Source: Bacteroidales bacterium
Lineage (GTDB): Bacteria > Bacteroidota > Bacteroidia > Bacteroidales > WCHB1-69
Length of the DNA stretch: 6,407 bases
Direction of reading: 5' to 3'
Assembly: GCA_028683685.1 (NCBI GenBank)
Contig: JAQUHH010000139.1
Location: 1-6,407, forward strand
Position numbers and translations under genes: made by a program. Shown one piece after another: positions 6,383 through 6,407 of the stretch. Numbering within the stretch: position 1 is the stretch's first letter; the number at the start of each line of letters is the position of its first letter. Under the pieces are notes generated by a model, which worked only from the letters and a program-made list of their open reading frames with translations, was not told where the DNA came from and searched no databases.

Positions 6383-6407
6383 GCGAAAAATCACGTGTCA
6401 ATTATCC

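Noticed and set aside
1..6407. CRISPR array, tRNA, rRNA, transposase or phage genes
   Set aside because: No regularly spaced repeats, no RNA-gene-like structures and no mobile-element coding sequence were seen.

Overview
The window looks like chromosomal DNA from a member of the Bacteroidota. It is AT-rich and the starts I could place lack Shine-Dalgarno sequences. Promoter-like boxes match the Bacteroidota pattern (TTTG, about 20 bases, then TAnnTTTG). The gene set also fits: a DUF4290 N-terminus, a SCE-type lipoprotein, and a stand-alone RlmL-like methyltransferase. Genus cannot be decided from the sequence alone.

Layout. Positions 1-91 (minus) hold the first 30 codons of a DUF4290-family gene cut by the window edge. 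Positions 300-3655 (minus) hold three genes read in the order Gfo/Idh/MocA oxidoreductase, lipoprotein, membrane sugar-phosphate transferase; the last two are only 6 bases apart. Divergent from this group is pcm (3732-4406, plus), the protein-L-isoaspartate methyltransferase. The two directions share a compact promoter region in which the -7 boxes abut in a 12-base palindrome. A 348-base AT-rich gap follows (4407-4754) and contains a 79-base fold-back element with 17-base inverted arms and a GC-richer core. Next is a 95-residue gene (4755-5042, plus) whose product looks like a ribbon-helix-helix DNA-binding protein with a C-terminal QLQLF sliding-clamp-type motif. A short tandem repeat of AGTCACYY lies between it and the convergent THUMP-domain 23S rRNA methyltransferase gene (5179-6357, minus).

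How the genes may work together. The three-gene minus-strand group suggests cell-envelope glycan work: an oxidoreductase resembling those that act on UDP-GlcNAc in lipid A synthesis, an outer-membrane-type lipoprotein with a beta-rich, possibly glycan-binding body, and an enzyme that loads a sugar phosphate onto a lipid carrier. Pcm and the rRNA methyltransferase are housekeeping repair and modification genes. The least ordinary items are the small putative clamp-binding DNA-binding protein, the fold-back element and the overlapping divergent promoters.
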